Assembly: GCA_029881615.1 (NCBI GenBank)
Contig: JAOUMF010000058.1
Span: 1 to 8,484 of the forward strand
Direction of reading: 5' to 3'
From: Alphaproteobacteria bacterium
Lineage (GTDB): Bacteria > Pseudomonadota > Alphaproteobacteria > UBA8366 > JADFVY01
DNA length: 8,484 bases
In this document: one piece after another, positions 8,137 through 8,484 of the stretch
Layout: each line of letters opens with the position of its first letter
Numbering within the stretch: position 1 is the stretch's first letter
Translations under genes and position numbers: made by a program
The notes under the pieces: generated by a model
Seen by the model: only the letters and a program-made list of their open reading frames with translations
The model's database searches: none
What the model was told of the DNA's origin: nothing

Positions 8137-8167
8137 TGTTCTTGCTCCTTCTTCCAAACCTGCCGCT

Positions 8168-8202
8168 AAAAATAAAAAACCTCCCGAACGGAATTCGGGA
8201 GG
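8168..8202 (-). terminator. Intrinsic terminator in the rtcB orientation, just upstream of rtcB
   Basis: On the - strand, CCTCCCGAA pairs with TTCGGGAGG over nine bases (arms at 8194-8202 and 8180-8188) around a five-base loop, followed by TTTTTTATTTTT (8168-8179). This is a strong terminator pointing towards rtcB, only about 30 bases before the rtcB start codon. It may end the transcript of the upstream - strand gene (stop at 8448-8450), or act inside the rtcB leader. The 31 bases left between it and the ATG are too few for a complete separate promoter. Confidence 0.8.
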
Positions 8203-8266
8203 GCCTGGAAACGCGCCGCTACAGCGGCTATGCGTTCGACGATCACATCGTCACGGGTCTCCCGAA
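8180..8266 (-). promoter_or_regulatory. Candidate attenuator: alternative pairing partners ahead of rtcB
   Basis: On the - strand, transcript order gives segment 1 UUCGGGAG (8266-8259), segment 2 CUCCCGAA (8201-8194), then segment 3 UUCGGGAG (8188-8181) and the U tract. Segment 2 with 3 forms the terminator, while segment 1 with 2 (eight pairs) would prevent it. A small internal hairpin, GCCGC/GCGGC (8215-8228), lies between segments 1 and 2. The 1:2 helix has a long loop and should be weaker than the terminator unless something stabilises it. This is inference from base pairing only, and it does not match a riboswitch family I recognise. Confidence 0.3.
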
Positions 8267-8447
8267 AATGCGCGCATACAGCCTCTCCCAGCCGTCCATG
8301 GACGCCAGTGGGGTGCTGCGTTGAGCTATATTTCTTGAGCGCAAAATCATCGTACCGTTCCAAAAACCTGTATTGTTCCCACCGCCAGCAAGCCCCCGGC
8401 GACAGGGTGGGGCTTGTACATTGGTTCAACCGATGCGGTCAAGCCCC
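8203..8447. other. Intergenic region with hairpins, no convincing gene
   Basis: This stretch lies between the terminator ahead of rtcB and the stop of the next - strand gene. It carries CAAGCCCC at 8389-8396 and again at 8440-8447, with the reverse complement GGGGCTTG at 8409-8416 between them, so the middle copy can pair with either flank. Its open reading frames have no good ribosome site and no recognisable domain. No tRNA-like cloverleaf was found. It could be a long leader for rtcB, a 3' untranslated region of the upstream gene, or a small RNA locus ending at 8168. Confidence 0.5.
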
Positions 8448-8484
8448 TTACTCCGCCGCCGCCGGCGTCATCGCAACCTCGACG
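8448..8484 (-). CDS. C-terminal end of an unidentified - strand protein (partial)
   Basis: Reading in from the right edge on the - strand gives VEVAMTPAAAE and then a TAA stop (complement of 8448-8450). The codons are GC-rich at the third position and an alanine-rich acidic tail is common in proteins of GC-rich proteobacteria, so this is plausibly the end of a real gene transcribed towards rtcB. Eleven residues are too few to name a family, and chance reading through is possible. Confidence 0.35.
   Translation of the reverse strand, partial: VEVAMTPAAAE

Noticed and set aside
8137..8157. An earlier TTG start for rtcB adding seven residues
   Set aside because: It would place the AAGGAG ribosome site inside the coding region, and the ATG at 8136 with MAGYNY fits both the spacing and the expected family length.
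6934..8169. A 411-codon open frame antisense to rtcB
   Set aside because: The - strand frame holds all RtcB metal ligands and the guanylation histidine. The + strand frame is a by-product of the codon pattern.
8166..8429. An 87-codon - strand reading frame ahead of rtcB
   Set aside because: It needs a TTG start without a clear ribosome site, has no internal ATG, and its last residues (VREVFYF) are just the translation of the terminator stem and U tract. No family is recognisable.
8203..8447. A sigma-54 promoter for rtcB, as used with RtcR in E. coli
   Set aside because: No TGGCAC-N5-TTGCW-like pair was found on the - strand, and no rtcR gene is visible in the window.

Overview
The window is GC-rich proteobacterial DNA with three parts. 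The left edge holds the end of a form I RuBisCO operon on the + strand: the last codons of the large subunit (cbbL) and the complete small subunit (cbbS), closed by a strong intrinsic terminator. The middle (710-6850, + strand) is a complete periplasmic nitrate reductase operon in the order napF-napD-napA-napG-napH-napB-napC. The right part, on the - strand, is rtcB, a 3'-phosphate RNA ligase that converges on napC, followed upstream by a leader-like region and the last few codons of another - strand gene.

The organism looks like a facultatively autotrophic, nitrate-respiring proteobacterium. The napFDAGHBC order without napE is known from magnetospirilla and relatives, so a Rhodospirillales-type alphaproteobacterium is my best guess. 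The genus cannot be read from this window. The small subunit has the compact form IA look and lacks the C-terminal extension of red-type enzymes.

The nap genes are tightly packed: ATGA overlaps join napF/napD and napG/napH, and the other gaps are 5-24 bases. One promoter region (540-709) serves them, with a perfect CRP/FNR-type palindrome, TTGAC-N4-GTCAA at 624-637. Its centre is 41.5 bases upstream of the start point predicted from the -10-like TATGAG at 660-665. This is the class II layout of an FNR-family activated promoter and suggests induction at low oxygen. NapD guards the Tat signal of NapA. NapA reduces nitrate in the periplasm with electrons from the dihaem cytochrome NapB. NapC (tetrahaem) and NapGH (iron-sulfur) are two quinol-linked supply routes, and NapF is a cytoplasmic iron-sulfur accessory protein.

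All main genes belong to known families with catalytic residues intact, and I see no clearly new system. The least explained stretch is 8160-8447. A strong terminator lies in the rtcB orientation only about 30 bases before the rtcB start. Its 5' arm can also pair with an upstream segment, as in an attenuator. No insertion sequence, CRISPR array, tRNA or rRNA was found.
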